From NCBI RefSeq assembly GCF_003987655.1, contig NZ_NGKC01000003.1, forward strand, positions 1 through 64,000: a DNA stretch of 64,000 bases, written 5' to 3'. Positions 1 to 9,296 of this stretch are shown here, in pieces. The number at the start of each line of letters is the position of its first letter. Within the stretch, counting starts at the first letter, position 1. The notes beneath the pieces were generated by a model. That model did no database searches. It was given only the letters and a program-made list of their open reading frames with translations, and had not been told where the DNA came from. The DNA is from Vagococcus acidifermentans (GTDB taxonomy: Bacteria > Bacillota > Bacilli > Lactobacillales > Vagococcaceae). Made by a program: the position numbers and the translations under genes.

Positions 1-103
1 TTGATAGTGAGCCCGTCTGTGATACCGTCACGGAAACGATCCTGACTTTTTAAAGCTGGGAAGCTGATCGTGAAAACTCACAGACGGGGAGGCTCGCTGT
101 CAA
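1..103. repeat. Large imperfect inverted repeat at window edge
   Basis: The outer arms read TTGATAGTGAGC-CCGTCTGTGA on the left and, on the opposite strand from the right, TTGACAGCGAGC followed by CCGTCTGTGA. They differ by two substitutions and a 4-base insertion. An inner ACGATC/GATCGT pair continues the stem. The fold looks like a MITE or the structured end of a mobile element. It sits directly upstream of a beheaded transporter gene, so it probably marks an insertion or deletion junction. No target-site duplication can be seen because the window starts here. Confidence 0.55.
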
Positions 104-125
104 GGGCAATCGGATAACATGATAA

Positions 126-431
126 AAGGAACGACACCTTATAAATTTTGTCAAAAAAGGGGTTGCCATACCAATGGATACAATATCTCAAATTGTTAAA
201 CCGTCACAGATTTCCAGTTCAATGGGGATACTTATGGCTATGCAGTCGCTAGGTTCAATGATTTCCCCTTATGTGATAAACGGTCTGACAGGGATATACA
301 CCCAAGTATCAGCTGAGAATGCATTTAAAACGGGTGCTATTTGGTCATTAGGTGTTGCTGTTTTCGGTTTCATATTAGGGATAGTCAATAAAGAAAAAAT
401 TATGCCGTTAGCCAATGAAGAGAAGAACTAG
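126..431 (+). pseudogene. MFS transporter C-terminal remnant
   Basis: The reading frame is open from a stop at 123-125 and encodes about 101 residues. These contain two hydrophobic segments and a short charged tail, as in the last two membrane helices of a major facilitator permease. An internal ATG at 174 exists but has no convincing ribosome site, and a complete MFS protein has about 400 residues. The 5' part is missing and is replaced by the inverted repeat at 1-103. It ends just before the flavoenzyme gene, so it may once have been the transporter of that enzyme's substrate. A fragment is more likely than a real small protein. Confidence 0.6.
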
Positions 432-479
432 CCGATGAAAAAGAATGATTGTGATTCACTAAAAACAAGGAGGATCATT

Positions 480-2450
480 ATGCGTGAATTTGCAAATCTA
501 GAAAAACCAATTACTATTCGAGGGATTACGTTTAAAAACAGAATCATGGCGGCTCCAGTTGGTTTTGTATGGCCGGATCCGTGGAGCAGTATGCCGGATG
601 CTCACACTATTTTAAATCATGAAGATCGGGCACGAGGTGGTGCAGCAGTTGTGACACTGGGTGAAACGGCCGTCAGCCGCACGCGCTCGATGAGAAGAAG
701 TGATGGAGATGTGCTAGTACCAGATGAAGAGCGATTGATTTATCCGGCACAAGCCTGGCTCAAACTGACAGATTCGATTATCAGACATGGTGCGATACCA
801 AACATCCAGTTGTTTCATGCTGGTGAAGCTACTGAACCTAAGTGGATACATGGTCAGAATCCAATTGGTCCGACCGGTTACACACGAGATGATGGTGTAA
901 CCGTAGAGGAAATGGATGAAGAGATGATGAACACAGTTGCTGATGAATTTGCAGAAGCTGCATTTCAAGCAAAATTTGCTAATTTTCCAATGGTAATGCT
1001 GCACGGAGCTCACGGCTGGCTGCTTGCCCAGTTTTTCTCCAAATTAACTAATAAACGAACTGATAAATATGGAGGCAGTCTTGAAAACAGGGCACGCTTC
1101 CCGTTAATGGTGGTGAAAAGAATTCGTGAGCGATGTGGGGAAGATTTTATCATCGAATACCGGATGAGTGGTGACGAACATCTTGATGGCGGTTCAACTT
1201 TGGATGAAGCTGTTGAGTTTGGAAAAATGTTGGAAGAATATGTCGATATTTTGCATATTTCTTCTGGTTCCTACTATGCTTCTCGGCAGTATACTTTCCC
1301 GACAATTTTTACGCCGCATGGCTGTAATCTACATTTAGCAGAGGCTTTCAAAAAGGGCGGAATTAAGGTTCCTATCGCAAGTGTCGGTGCGTTTTGGGAT
1401 CCAGAACTTATGGATCAGGCAATTGCTGAAGGCAAAGCAGACTTTGTCGCTGTCAGTAGACAGATTGCAGCAGACCCGATGTTTCCGAGAAAGATTTTCA
1501 CAGGTTTCAAGGAAGAAGTCCGTCCTTGTACTCGCTGTATCAATTGTCTGGGCAACAAATATGTGGGGCGTAATGAATGTGATGTTAATCCAATTATGGG
1601 GAATGAAATATATACTATTCGGACGCCAGATGTAAAAGAGAAGAGGAAAGTTTTAGTTGTTGGCGGCGGACCTGGCGGAATGAATGCTGCTCTTACAGCG
1701 GCCCAACGGGGACATGAGGTTATTTTGGCGGAAAAAAGTGATCAGCTGGGCGGAAATCTCAAGTTTACAGATTATGATTTGCATAAAGGCAGATTAAAAG
1801 ATTACAAGGACTATCTGATTCGCCAAGTTAAAAACGAAAGAATAGATGTCCGCTACAATACGAACGTAAATCAGGCATACGTTGAACAAGAAGAGCCTTA
1901 TGCGTTAATTGTTGCTGTTGGAGCAGAGAAGGTACGTCCGAATATTAAAGGGATAGACAAAAAACATGTAATGTATGCCATTGATGCCTATTATCATCAA
2001 GATAGCATTGGAGATAAAGTTGTCATGATTGGCGGCGGGTTGAGCGGGTGTGAAGTCGGTTTGCACTTTGCAGATTCCGGCAAGGAAGTAACTGTGATTG
2101 AAATGACTGAAGAATTAGCAGCTGGTGCTAACGTTATTCATCGGGCAGCAGTATTGGAAATGATGGAAGAAAAAACGACCTATTACTTGAACTCGGAAGT
2201 CGTTGAGATTACAGATACTGGTGTCCTTGCCAGAGATAAAAAGGGAAATGATATCCGGGTTGATGCAGACACAGTAATTTATTGTGTAGGAACGAAACGC
2301 AAGGAAGATGTCGTAGAGCATTTGCGAAGCAGCCGCTACTATAAACTGTTTTTCCCGATTGGAGATTGTGTGCCGGGTAGTGCGATTACGAGTAAAAATA
2401 TCAAAGATGCAGTTCATGGGGGTTATTTTGCAGCTATGGATATTATTTAA
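480..2450 (+). CDS. NADH:flavin oxidoreductase, Fe-S flavoenzyme (2,4-dienoyl-CoA reductase/BaiCD type)
   Basis: This is a 656-residue enzyme with the order of the 2,4-dienoyl-CoA reductase/trimethylamine dehydrogenase/BaiCD family. An FMN-binding TIM barrel fills about residues 1-350. A 4Fe-4S cysteine cluster follows (CTRCINC, then a further Cys in NECDVNP). Two Rossmann folds come next, VVGGGPGG for FAD near residue 395 and MIGGGLSGCE for NAD(P)H near residue 520. The family uses NAD(P)H to reduce activated C=C bonds; the substrate here cannot be told. The ATG at 480 is preferred over an upstream ATG at 435 because AAGGAGG lies 6 bases before it. It is followed by a strong terminator. Confidence 0.88.
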   Translation: MREFANLEKPITIRGITFKNRIMAAPVGFVWPDPWSSMPDAHTILNHEDRARGGAAVVTLGETAVSRTRSMRRSDGDVLVPDEERLIYPAQAWLKLTDSIIRHGAIPNIQLFHAGEATEPKWIHGQNPIGPTGYTRDDGVTVEEMDEEMMNTVADEFAEAAFQAKFANFPMVMLHGAHGWLLAQFFSKLTNKRTDKYGGSLENRARFPLMVVKRIRERCGEDFIIEYRMSGDEHLDGGSTLDEAVEFGKMLEEYVDILHISSGSYYASRQYTFPTIFTPHGCNLHLAEAFKKGGIKVPIASVGAFWDPELMDQAIAEGKADFVAVSRQIAADPMFPRKIFTGFKEEVRPCTRCINCLGNKYVGRNECDVNPIMGNEIYTIRTPDVKEKRKVLVVGGGPGGMNAALTAAQRGHEVILAEKSDQLGGNLKFTDYDLHKGRLKDYKDYLIRQVKNERIDVRYNTNVNQAYVEQEEPYALIVAVGAEKVRPNIKGIDKKHVMYAIDAYYHQDSIGDKVVMIGGGLSGCEVGLHFADSGKEVTVIEMTEELAAGANVIHRAAVLEMMEEKTTYYLNSEVVEITDTGVLARDKKGNDIRVDADTVIYCVGTKRKEDVVEHLRSSRYYKLFFPIGDCVPGSAITSKNIKDAVHGGYFAAMDII

Positions 2451-2547
2451 AAAAATATTAACGGTCAAATTTTCATCATATGAGATAAAATTTATCGCTA
2501 AAATTCACCGCACTTGGTCAAATCGGACTGATAGTATCACCTATGAA

Positions 2548-2587
2548 CACCGGAGTAAGGAATAGATTTCTTTCTCCGGTGCTTTTC
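2548..2587 (+). terminator. Rho-independent terminator after flavoenzyme gene
   Basis: CACCGGAG pairs with CTCCGGTG, and the stem continues inward to about 16 base pairs with one mismatch and a two-base loop. It is followed by CTTTTC. Confidence 0.8.
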
Positions 2588-2600
2588 AAAACATATAACA

Positions 2601-2636
2601 AACTGCCCTCCAAAAATCTAATTTTTGGAGGGCAGT
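2601..2636. terminator. Bidirectional terminator between convergent genes
   Basis: A perfect 17-bp stem (AACTGCCCTCCAAAAAT and its complement) with a three-base loop separates the flavoenzyme gene (+) from the regulator gene (-). The A/T ends allow termination in both directions. Confidence 0.8.
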
Positions 2637-2709
2637 TCATTTCTGCGTTTTTTCTACCAAACAACTAAACAATAATTCTCCTGTGCCGCCAAGTATAGCT
2701 TACACCGCA

Positions 2710-3273
2710 CTAAAACTGCAAAGTCAGCAAAATCAGGCCATCCTCAGTATTGTTGCTGATATTATGCTGGGTAAACGGTTCTAAGTATATCGCATCACCT
2801 TCATTTAACGTAACGTCAGACTCGCTCAGCTCAATTGTTGCTGTCCCTTTTAAAACATAATTTATTTCAGTTAAATTATGTGCAATTTTTTTCCCGCTTG
2901 CTGAAGATTGGGAATCGATGAATATTTTTGAAATGATCAGGTTACTGTGAGAGATACCTACGTTAAACAATGTTTCATAGTAAGTCGCATTTTTTTCCCA
3001 AGGATTGTAGCGGAAGTGTTCGTTGTTTCTTACGATAGTATAACCCTCACCGCTAGGTTGCTCAGATTGTATGCTGACTGCTTCATTTGAAAATAGTGAA
3101 GCCGCTGGGACGCCAAGTGCTTCTGATATTTTTCGTAGTGCCTCGATTGAAGGACGATTTAACCCTCTTTCAATCTGTGATAAAAAACTGGCGGAATAAC
3201 CGGTTTTTTCACCAAGTTCTTCCAATGTAATATGTTTGCTTTTTCTTAATTCGCGTAGCTTTTTAAAGTTCAT
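2710..3273 (-). CDS. HTH-XRE regulator with C-terminal cupin domain
   Basis: The 187-residue protein has an XRE-type helix-turn-helix at residues 4-60 (SASFLSQIERGLNRPS recognition region). A cupin_2 barrel follows at about residues 100-187, with sense motifs near HNLTEINYVLKG and EGDAIYLEPFTQHNI. This architecture is typical of SutR/PuuR-like regulators that sense a small ligand and repress a neighbouring catabolic or transport gene. It is divergent from the peptide-transporter operon, across a 530-bp promoter region that contains two copies of an 11-bp repeat overlapping its own promoter. Autoregulation and control of the divergent operon are therefore likely. The ligand is unknown. Confidence 0.85.
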   Translation of the reverse strand: MNFKKLRELRKSKHITLEELGEKTGYSASFLSQIERGLNRPSIEALRKISEALGVPAASLFSNEAVSIQSEQPSGEGYTIVRNNEHFRYNPWEKNATYYETLFNVGISHSNLIISKIFIDSQSSASGKKIAHNLTEINYVLKGTATIELSESDVTLNEGDAIYLEPFTQHNISNNTEDGLILLTLQF

Positions 3274-3309
3274 TCCAACCCATCCTCATACCATAATGAC
3301 TGCTCTGTT

Positions 3310-3362
3310 TCGTACATTATCTCAAAAACACTTCTTTTTTACAAGCAACAATCGTACATTAT
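3310..3362 (-). promoter_or_regulatory. Promoter and two likely operators of the HTH-cupin regulator
   Basis: On the - strand, TTGTAA (3344-3339) and GATAAT (3321-3316) form a promoter with a 17-base spacer. The 11-mer TCGTACATTAT occurs twice, at 3310-3320 (over the -10) and 3352-3362 (just upstream of the -35), exactly 42 bases apart, or four helical turns. This is the arrangement expected for cooperative repressor binding. That the HTH-cupin protein binds it is an inference. Confidence 0.6.
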
Positions 3363-3389
3363 ATTAATTAACTTATGATTAAAAATATA

Positions 3390-3418
3390 TTGACTTTTTC
3401 ATTCAAAGTTAATATTAT
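3390..3418 (+). promoter_or_regulatory. Promoter of the peptide-transport operon
   Basis: TTGACT at 3390-3395 and TATTAT at 3413-3418 are separated by 17 bases. It faces the transporter operon and begins only 28 bases from the second TCGTACATTAT repeat, so a regulator bound there could act on both directions. Confidence 0.6.
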
Positions 3419-3803
3419 AGTAAATAAGTTTCGGTTATATGGTTTGGACCCTGTAAATTTTATAATGAGTAAAAAATAGGTTAAATCAAATGATTAAAAA
3501 TAAAAATTTAAAATTTGTTAAAAATTAGATAGGAAATCAATGCTTACGATAAATAGGACTAATAAATAGATTGTTTCAGCTCTTTTAACAGGGATAAGCA
3601 CCATAGATAACAGTTAATATATAACAATCGATCAGAAAATAATTGAGCTGTTTGGTTTCAATTAGTTTTTAACTTATCCAACAACCAGTTTTTGCTGAAA
3701 CAGATGATAAAGTTGGCTGGTTGTGAATGGTGTGATACCAAATAATTGGTTTAAATATATGTTGCTAGCTTGACACGATTATAAAAATAGGAGGAAAAGT
3801 TTT
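3419..3803 (+). other. AT-rich leader upstream of the transporter operon
   Basis: This 385-base stretch has no ORF worth calling. It contains an 8-bp inverted repeat, ACAACCAG (3681-3688) with CTGGTTGT (3717-3724), without a following T-run. It also has a TTGACA (3770) that lacks a correctly spaced -10. AGGAGGAAAAG precedes the lipoprotein ATG at 3804. The leader is unusually long but matches no riboswitch class that I recognise. Confidence 0.4.
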
Positions 3804-5399
3804 ATGAAACGGGATAAAAAATTATGGCAACTTGGTTTGTTGTTGGGGGCTGCTTTTTTGGCAGTTGGTTGCGGTGAAAAGAAAGACGGGGACAATCAGG
3901 CGAAAGACAATGCCGGAACAAGTGAGCAAATGTTGACCGTTGCAACGAAAGACCCGCAAGTGCCTTTGGATATGCAGCAAAATACGTATACAGTTATTAT
4001 GCAGATTACCGACAGCACAACGGAATCGCTGCTGGTGACGAATGAAGACGGTGATTTGGAACCGGTACTGCTTACCGGCATGCCGGAGATGTCTGAAGAT
4101 AAACTGGTATACACATTTGAGCTGAAAGAGGATGTGTCTTTCCACAATGGCGAACGTTTGAAAAGCAGTGATGTGAAATATTCCTATGAACGCATGATTC
4201 AAAAAATCAAAATGGCGAGTTTATTGGAAAAAGTTGTAGGTTATCAAGACTTTGCCGATGGTAAAAACGATGAATTGACAGGCTTTGAGATTATTGACGA
4301 CACTCATTTTACGATTACCTTGACCAGTCCGTACAGTCCGTTTCTTTCAGTTTTGTCAACACCGTACTGTGCGATTTATCCGGAAAAAGCAGCCGAAGAG
4401 GCAGGAGATGCTTGGGGCTTAAAAACTTTGTACGGGACAGGTCCTTTCAAGTTAGACAGTTATACGGCTGGTAAGGAAGCTGTGGTTGTCAAGTTTGATG
4501 AGTATCATGGGGAAGAGGCAGGGTTGGATAAAATTGTGTTTAAATTTATTGCCAATCCGAATACGCAAGTACTGGAATATCAAAAAGGGACGGTCGATGT
4601 GGTCAGTGCACTTGACAGCGCATTGTACCCGACTTATGCCAATGGTGAACTGAAAGACGAATTGTATGATTTTCAACCTGTCGGCGGTTTTTATCTAGGA
4701 TTGAACGTTAAGGATATTTCTGATGTAAAAGTTAGAGAAGCTATTTCCCTTTCTATTGACCGCGAGGCGATTACTGAGAGCATCGTTCACGGGACAGCCA
4801 AACCGGCAACCAGTTTTTTACCAGAAGGACTGATCGGACATGATGAAAAAGCGGAAGTGTACCCGTATGATCCGGCAAAAGCCAAGGAGCTGCTGGCCGA
4901 GGCCGGCTATGCTGACGGTTATGATTTAACGATTACCGCTAACACAGTGACAGATGTCTCTGTTTCGATTGCGACAGCGATACAGGCACAGGCAAAAGAA
5001 AGCGGCATAAATGTTTCCATTGAAAAGGTTGACAGTGCGGCTTGGACAGATATGAAAAAACAAGGAAAAGTGGCTTGCGGTGTCGGGAGCTGGTATGTCG
5101 ACTATAACGACCCGGACAGTATGCTTTATCCGTATGGAGACGGCAGAACAGATTATAATTCCAGTTTTTACCACAATGATGAGTTTAAACAATTATTGGA
5201 AGATGGCGTTCTGACAAGTGATAGAGCAGAACGTCAACAGATTTATCAAGAAGCGGAACAACTGTTGACACGACGTGATTTTGCTGCTGTGCCGATTTAT
5301 AACGAGAAGATGTTTTACTTGAAAAAAGATTACGTTGAGAATTTCAAACTGTCGTCCAATCAGCGGTTTTTCTATCATGACGCGGTTATTAAAAAATAA
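3804..5399 (+). CDS. Peptide ABC transporter substrate-binding lipoprotein
   Basis: The 531-residue protein starts with a charged N-terminus, a hydrophobic stretch and the lipobox LAVGC (Cys23), so it should be a lipoprotein anchored on the outer face of the membrane. The rest has the SBP_bac_5 fold of OppA/DppA-type binding proteins (ENGDLEPVLL-like start, VREAISLSIDREAI, YDPAKAKELLAEAGY). It is the first gene of a transporter operon followed by two permeases and two ATPases. With the dipeptide epimerase downstream, the cargo is probably short, perhaps murein-derived, peptides. Confidence 0.92.
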   Translation: MKRDKKLWQLGLLLGAAFLAVGCGEKKDGDNQAKDNAGTSEQMLTVATKDPQVPLDMQQNTYTVIMQITDSTTESLLVTNEDGDLEPVLLTGMPEMSEDKLVYTFELKEDVSFHNGERLKSSDVKYSYERMIQKIKMASLLEKVVGYQDFADGKNDELTGFEIIDDTHFTITLTSPYSPFLSVLSTPYCAIYPEKAAEEAGDAWGLKTLYGTGPFKLDSYTAGKEAVVVKFDEYHGEEAGLDKIVFKFIANPNTQVLEYQKGTVDVVSALDSALYPTYANGELKDELYDFQPVGGFYLGLNVKDISDVKVREAISLSIDREAITESIVHGTAKPATSFLPEGLIGHDEKAEVYPYDPAKAKELLAEAGYADGYDLTITANTVTDVSVSIATAIQAQAKESGINVSIEKVDSAAWTDMKKQGKVACGVGSWYVDYNDPDSMLYPYGDGRTDYNSSFYHNDEFKQLLEDGVLTSDRAERQQIYQEAEQLLTRRDFAAVPIYNEKMFYLKKDYVENFKLSSNQRFFYHDAVIKK

Positions 5400-5432
5400 A
5401 CAACAGTCGAGATAAAAAGGAGTGCAGGAAAA

Positions 5433-6359
5433 ATGATTTCTTACAGTTTAAAAAGACTCCTACAGACAGTAATCGTTCTGATTGGCATCACACTGATTGT
5501 CTTTTTGTTATTGAACGTGGTGCCGGGAGACCCTGTCTCCTTGATGCTTGAAAAGCGGACTGATCCCGAGACTATTGCCAGAGTCCGGCAGGAACTGGGG
5601 TTAGATGTCCCTTTGCCGACTCAGTATCTCAATTTTTTAAAAGGGATTTTCCGGTTGGATTTCGGGCAGTCTTATTTTTCCCATGAAGATGTGTTTACTG
5701 TTTTAACAAGGTCATTTGCCATTACCATCAAACTGGCTGCGTTATCTTTTGTGTTTGCCGTTTTGCTGGGGATATGCTGCGGCGTGATTGCGGCGGTCAA
5801 TCGCGGTCGATGGCTGGATTCATTTATCATGACCTTTTCGATGGCAGGTATCTCTGCCCCGGTGTTTTGGGTCGCCATCATCCTCCAGCTGATTTTTGGT
5901 CTGAGATTAAATCTTTTGCCGTTATCCGGTTATGAAACAGCCGCTCACTTTCTCCTCCCAAGCATTGCACTGGGAACACGCTATGCTGGAAGTATCGCCC
6001 GTATCACACGGACCAGTATGCTGGATGTGATTAAACAAGACTATATCCGGACAGCTTGGGCGAAAGGGGCAGCCAAGCCGCGTGTCATCATCAAACACGC
6101 GTTGAAAAATGCGTTAGTGCCAATTGTAACGATGATTGGCGCCCAGCTGGGCAGCATGCTGGCCGGTTCCATGCTGGTAGAAACTATTTTTTCGCTGCCG
6201 GGTATCGGCTACTTGGCAGTAGACAGCATGTCAAAAAGAGACTTGCCGCTGATACAAGGAACAGTTGTTTACATTGCTGCCGTGTTTGTATTGATTAATT
6301 TATTGGTGGATCTTTCCTACGCACTGATCGATCCCCGGATTCGCTATGGAAAGGGGTAG
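5433..6359 (+). CDS. Peptide ABC transporter permease (DppB/OppB type)
   Basis: The 308-residue membrane protein has about six helices. The N-terminal helix and GDPVSLMLEK loop are typical of DppB/OppB. The EAA loop that contacts the ATPases lies near residues 190-215 (DYIRTAWAKGAAKPRVIIKHALKNA). AGGAG precedes the ATG. It forms the membrane channel together with the next gene, 9 bases downstream. Confidence 0.92.
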   Translation: MISYSLKRLLQTVIVLIGITLIVFLLLNVVPGDPVSLMLEKRTDPETIARVRQELGLDVPLPTQYLNFLKGIFRLDFGQSYFSHEDVFTVLTRSFAITIKLAALSFVFAVLLGICCGVIAAVNRGRWLDSFIMTFSMAGISAPVFWVAIILQLIFGLRLNLLPLSGYETAAHFLLPSIALGTRYAGSIARITRTSMLDVIKQDYIRTAWAKGAAKPRVIIKHALKNALVPIVTMIGAQLGSMLAGSMLVETIFSLPGIGYLAVDSMSKRDLPLIQGTVVYIAAVFVLINLLVDLSYALIDPRIRYGKG

Positions 6360-6368
6360 TACAGGAAG

Positions 6369-7271
6369 ATGATACTTTTTGGGAAGCAAAAAAAAGCGGC
6401 AGAGGCCCTTGTGTCACAGGACATCAAGTTTACAAGTTACTACCGAGATGCTATTCATCGCCTGAAAAAAAATAAGGTGGCTGTTTTTTGCGGTGTCGTG
6501 ATTATTTTGATTGTGCTGTTGGCTGTTTTGGCTCCCGTGATTGCGCCGTATGACCCGAATAAGCAAGATTATCAATTAGTATTGAGTACACCATCAAGGG
6601 CGCACTTGCTAGGAACGGATGAATTTGGGCGTGATATTTTGTCCCGTATTATTTACGGTGCAAGAGTCTCGCTGACAGTTGGGCTGATTACTCAGTTGTT
6701 GGCAACGGTCATCGGCGTGATTATGGGTTCTTTGGCCGGTTACTTGGGCGGCTGGGTCGACACGGTGATTTCGCGCATCATGGAGATTTTTTCAGCTTTT
6801 CCGGATTTACTGCTGTCGATGGGGATTATGTTTGTGTTAGGACCGGGCATTTCAAATGTATTTATCGCCCTTGCACTATTGTCATGGGTCAGCACGGCAC
6901 GATTGATCAGAGGCCAGATGATGCAGCTGAAGGAAATGGAATATGTGGAAGCTTCAAAGGCAAGCGGGGCGACAGGTGCCAGAATTGTCATCAAACACTT
7001 ATTGCCGAACTGTCTGTCGACAATTATCGTGCTGGTTTCTCTCGGAATTCCCGGGGCCATTATGGCGGAAGCCTCGCTCAGCTTTTTAGGATTAGGCATA
7101 CAGCCGCCGGAAGCAAGCTGGGGTTCCATGATCAGCACGGCACAGTCTTATATTAGTTACCGCCCTTTCTACAGCATTTTCCCAGGGGTGGCGATTATTA
7201 TTACAGTACTATCGTTTAACATGTTTGGCGACGGCCTGCGGGATGCCCTTGATCCAAAATTGAAACAGTAA
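6369..7271 (+). CDS. Peptide ABC transporter permease (DppC/OppC type)
   Basis: The 300-residue protein has a cytoplasmic N-terminal extension followed by membrane helices. LLGTDEFGRDILSRIIYGAR and an EAA loop (YVEASKASGATGARIVIKHLLPN) are both DppC/OppC hallmarks. It pairs with the preceding permease. Confidence 0.92.
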   Translation: MILFGKQKKAAEALVSQDIKFTSYYRDAIHRLKKNKVAVFCGVVIILIVLLAVLAPVIAPYDPNKQDYQLVLSTPSRAHLLGTDEFGRDILSRIIYGARVSLTVGLITQLLATVIGVIMGSLAGYLGGWVDTVISRIMEIFSAFPDLLLSMGIMFVLGPGISNVFIALALLSWVSTARLIRGQMMQLKEMEYVEASKASGATGARIVIKHLLPNCLSTIIVLVSLGIPGAIMAEASLSFLGLGIQPPEASWGSMISTAQSYISYRPFYSIFPGVAIIITVLSFNMFGDGLRDALDPKLKQ

Positions 7272-7291
7272 TTGCAAAGGAGGGAGCAACA

Positions 7292-8287
7292 GTGACAGAC
7301 AAGATTTTAGAGGTCAAAGAGTTGAAAACGTATTTTTCACTGGAAGGAGGCGTGGCCAAATCGGTCGATGGAGTGTCTTTTTCGGTGGAAAAAAGCAAAA
7401 CACTCGGCATCGTCGGGGAATCCGGTTGCGGCAAAAGTGTCACATCTCTGTCTATCATGAGGCTGGTGGAATCACCTCCTGGAAAAATTGAAGGCGGCAG
7501 TATTTTATTCAAAGGCGAAGAGTTGCTCGCCAAATCGGAAAAGGAAATGCGGCACATCCGCGGCAATCAGATTGCCATGATTTTTCAAGAGCCGATGACG
7601 TCGCTGAATCCTCTTTACACGATCGGCAATCAGCTGGTAGAGGCGATCCGGCTGCATGAGCCACTGAGCAAAAAAGAGGCTGTCGACAAAGCTGTCTCGT
7701 TGTTAAAAATGGTCAATATCCCTTTGCCGGAAAAAAGAATCCATGAGTATCCTCATCAGCTTTCAGGAGGCATGCGGCAGCGGGTGATGATTGCTATGGC
7801 ATTGTCTTGTCAGCCGGACTTGCTGATTTGTGATGAGCCGACCACGGCGCTAGATGTGACTATTCAGGCACAGATTTTGACGTTGATTCAAACAATTCAA
7901 AAAGAAACCGGCACGTCAGTGATGATGATTACGCATGATTTAGGCGTGATTGCGGAAATGGCAGATGATGTGATGGTCATGTATGCCGGCAAAGTCGTGG
8001 AGCAGACAGATGCGGACAGTTTGTTCGATGCGCCTTTACATCCCTATACGCAGGGGCTTTTGTCATGTATTCCGAAAGTTGACAGTTCACAGGACAATCT
8101 GAACACAATACCCGGCATGGTACCCGGCTATAATGATATGCCAGAAGGCTGTTCGTTTTATCCCCGCTGTCCGTTTGCCAAAGAAATCTGTCAGTTGAAA
8201 CAGCCGCATTTGATTGACATAGAAGGGCATCTCGTGAGGTGCCATAAATACACAGCAGCATACGGGGAGGTGGAGATGAATGGCTGA
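7292..8287 (+). CDS. Peptide ABC transporter ATPase (DppD/OppD type)
   Basis: The 331-residue ATPase has Walker A GESGCGKS at about residues 46-53, the signature LSGGMRQR, and Walker B LLICDEPTTALD. A C-terminal oligopeptide/dipeptide extension carries the cysteine-rich GCSFYPRCPFAKEIC segment. The start is GTG after AAAGGAGGGAG. Its end overlaps the next ATPase by 8 bases, which suggests translational coupling. Confidence 0.92.
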   Translation: MTDKILEVKELKTYFSLEGGVAKSVDGVSFSVEKSKTLGIVGESGCGKSVTSLSIMRLVESPPGKIEGGSILFKGEELLAKSEKEMRHIRGNQIAMIFQEPMTSLNPLYTIGNQLVEAIRLHEPLSKKEAVDKAVSLLKMVNIPLPEKRIHEYPHQLSGGMRQRVMIAMALSCQPDLLICDEPTTALDVTIQAQILTLIQTIQKETGTSVMMITHDLGVIAEMADDVMVMYAGKVVEQTDADSLFDAPLHPYTQGLLSCIPKVDSSQDNLNTIPGMVPGYNDMPEGCSFYPRCPFAKEICQLKQPHLIDIEGHLVRCHKYTAAYGEVEMNG

Positions 8288-9296
8288 TGAGACGGTTAAG
8301 ACACCGCTGCTTGAAGTAGCAGATATTAAGAAATGGTTTCCGCTCAAGACATTGCCGTTTTCAGAAAAGAAATACATTAAAGCAGTCGATGGTATTTCCT
8401 TTACACTGCATGAAAATGAGACACTGGGGGTCGTCGGCGAGTCCGGATGCGGTAAATCGACATTGGGCCGCACCATTATGAATTTGCTTCCGCCTTCTGC
8501 CGGTAAAGTTGTTTTTCAGGGCAAAGTTATTCAGGAGCTGTCCCCTAAAGAATTGCGAGAGATGCGCCAACAGCTACAAATTATTTTTCAGGATCCGTAT
8601 GCGTCGCTGAATCCCCGCTTTACTGTCGGGGAGATTATCGGCGAACCACTAGCCATTCAAGGGAAACTCACTAAAAAAGAGCAGGTGCAGAAAGTCAAAG
8701 AAATCATGGCGAAGGTCGGTTTGAATGTCAACTACATCAATCGTTATCCTCATGAATTTTCCGGTGGTCAGAGGCAGCGTATCGGGATTGCCCGCGCCAT
8801 TATTTTGGAACCGAGTGTCATCGTTTGCGACGAACCCGTTTCGGCTTTGGATGTTTCGATTCAGGCGCAAGTGATTAATTTACTGAAAGACCTGCAAGCG
8901 GAAATGGGACTGGCTTATATATTTATTTCCCACGATTTAAGCGTAGTACGCCATGTTTCCGACAGAGTGATGGTGATGTATCTGGGACAAGTCATGGAAA
9001 TGGCCGATAAAGAAGATTTGTATCATCGTACGTTGCATCCGTATACAAAAGCATTGCTGTCAGCTGTTCCAGTAGCGGATCGTCATGTAAAAAAAGAAAA
9101 ACTGATGTTAAAAGGGGATTTGCCTAGTCCGGCAGATCCGCCGTCCGGTTGTTGTTTTCATACACGCTGTGTCTTTGCACAGGAACTGTGCAGGACTCAG
9201 ACACCGGAGTTGACTGAGTACCGGAAAAACCATTTCTGCAGATGTCATTTTGCAGATAAAAATGAAGGAGAGTATCATGAAGATTACAAAAATTGA
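8280..9296 (+). CDS. Peptide ABC transporter ATPase (DppF/OppF type)
   Basis: The 338-residue second ATPase has Walker A GESGCGKS, signature FSGGQRQRIGIARA, Walker B VIVCDEPVSALD and the CCFHTRCVFAQELC C-terminal cysteine segment. It makes a heterodimer with the preceding ATPase. Its 3' end overlaps the dipeptide epimerase gene by 20 bases, so all six genes are one operon. Confidence 0.92.
   Translation: MADETVKTPLLEVADIKKWFPLKTLPFSEKKYIKAVDGISFTLHENETLGVVGESGCGKSTLGRTIMNLLPPSAGKVVFQGKVIQELSPKELREMRQQLQIIFQDPYASLNPRFTVGEIIGEPLAIQGKLTKKEQVQKVKEIMAKVGLNVNYINRYPHEFSGGQRQRIGIARAIILEPSVIVCDEPVSALDVSIQAQVINLLKDLQAEMGLAYIFISHDLSVVRHVSDRVMVMYLGQVMEMADKEDLYHRTLHPYTKALLSAVPVADRHVKKEKLMLKGDLPSPADPPSGCCFHTRCVFAQELCRTQTPELTEYRKNHFCRCHFADKNEGEYHEDYKN

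Noticed and set aside
3770-3798. Second promoter with TTGACA before the binding lipoprotein
   Set aside because: No -10 is at the correct distance; the expected place is the ribosome site.
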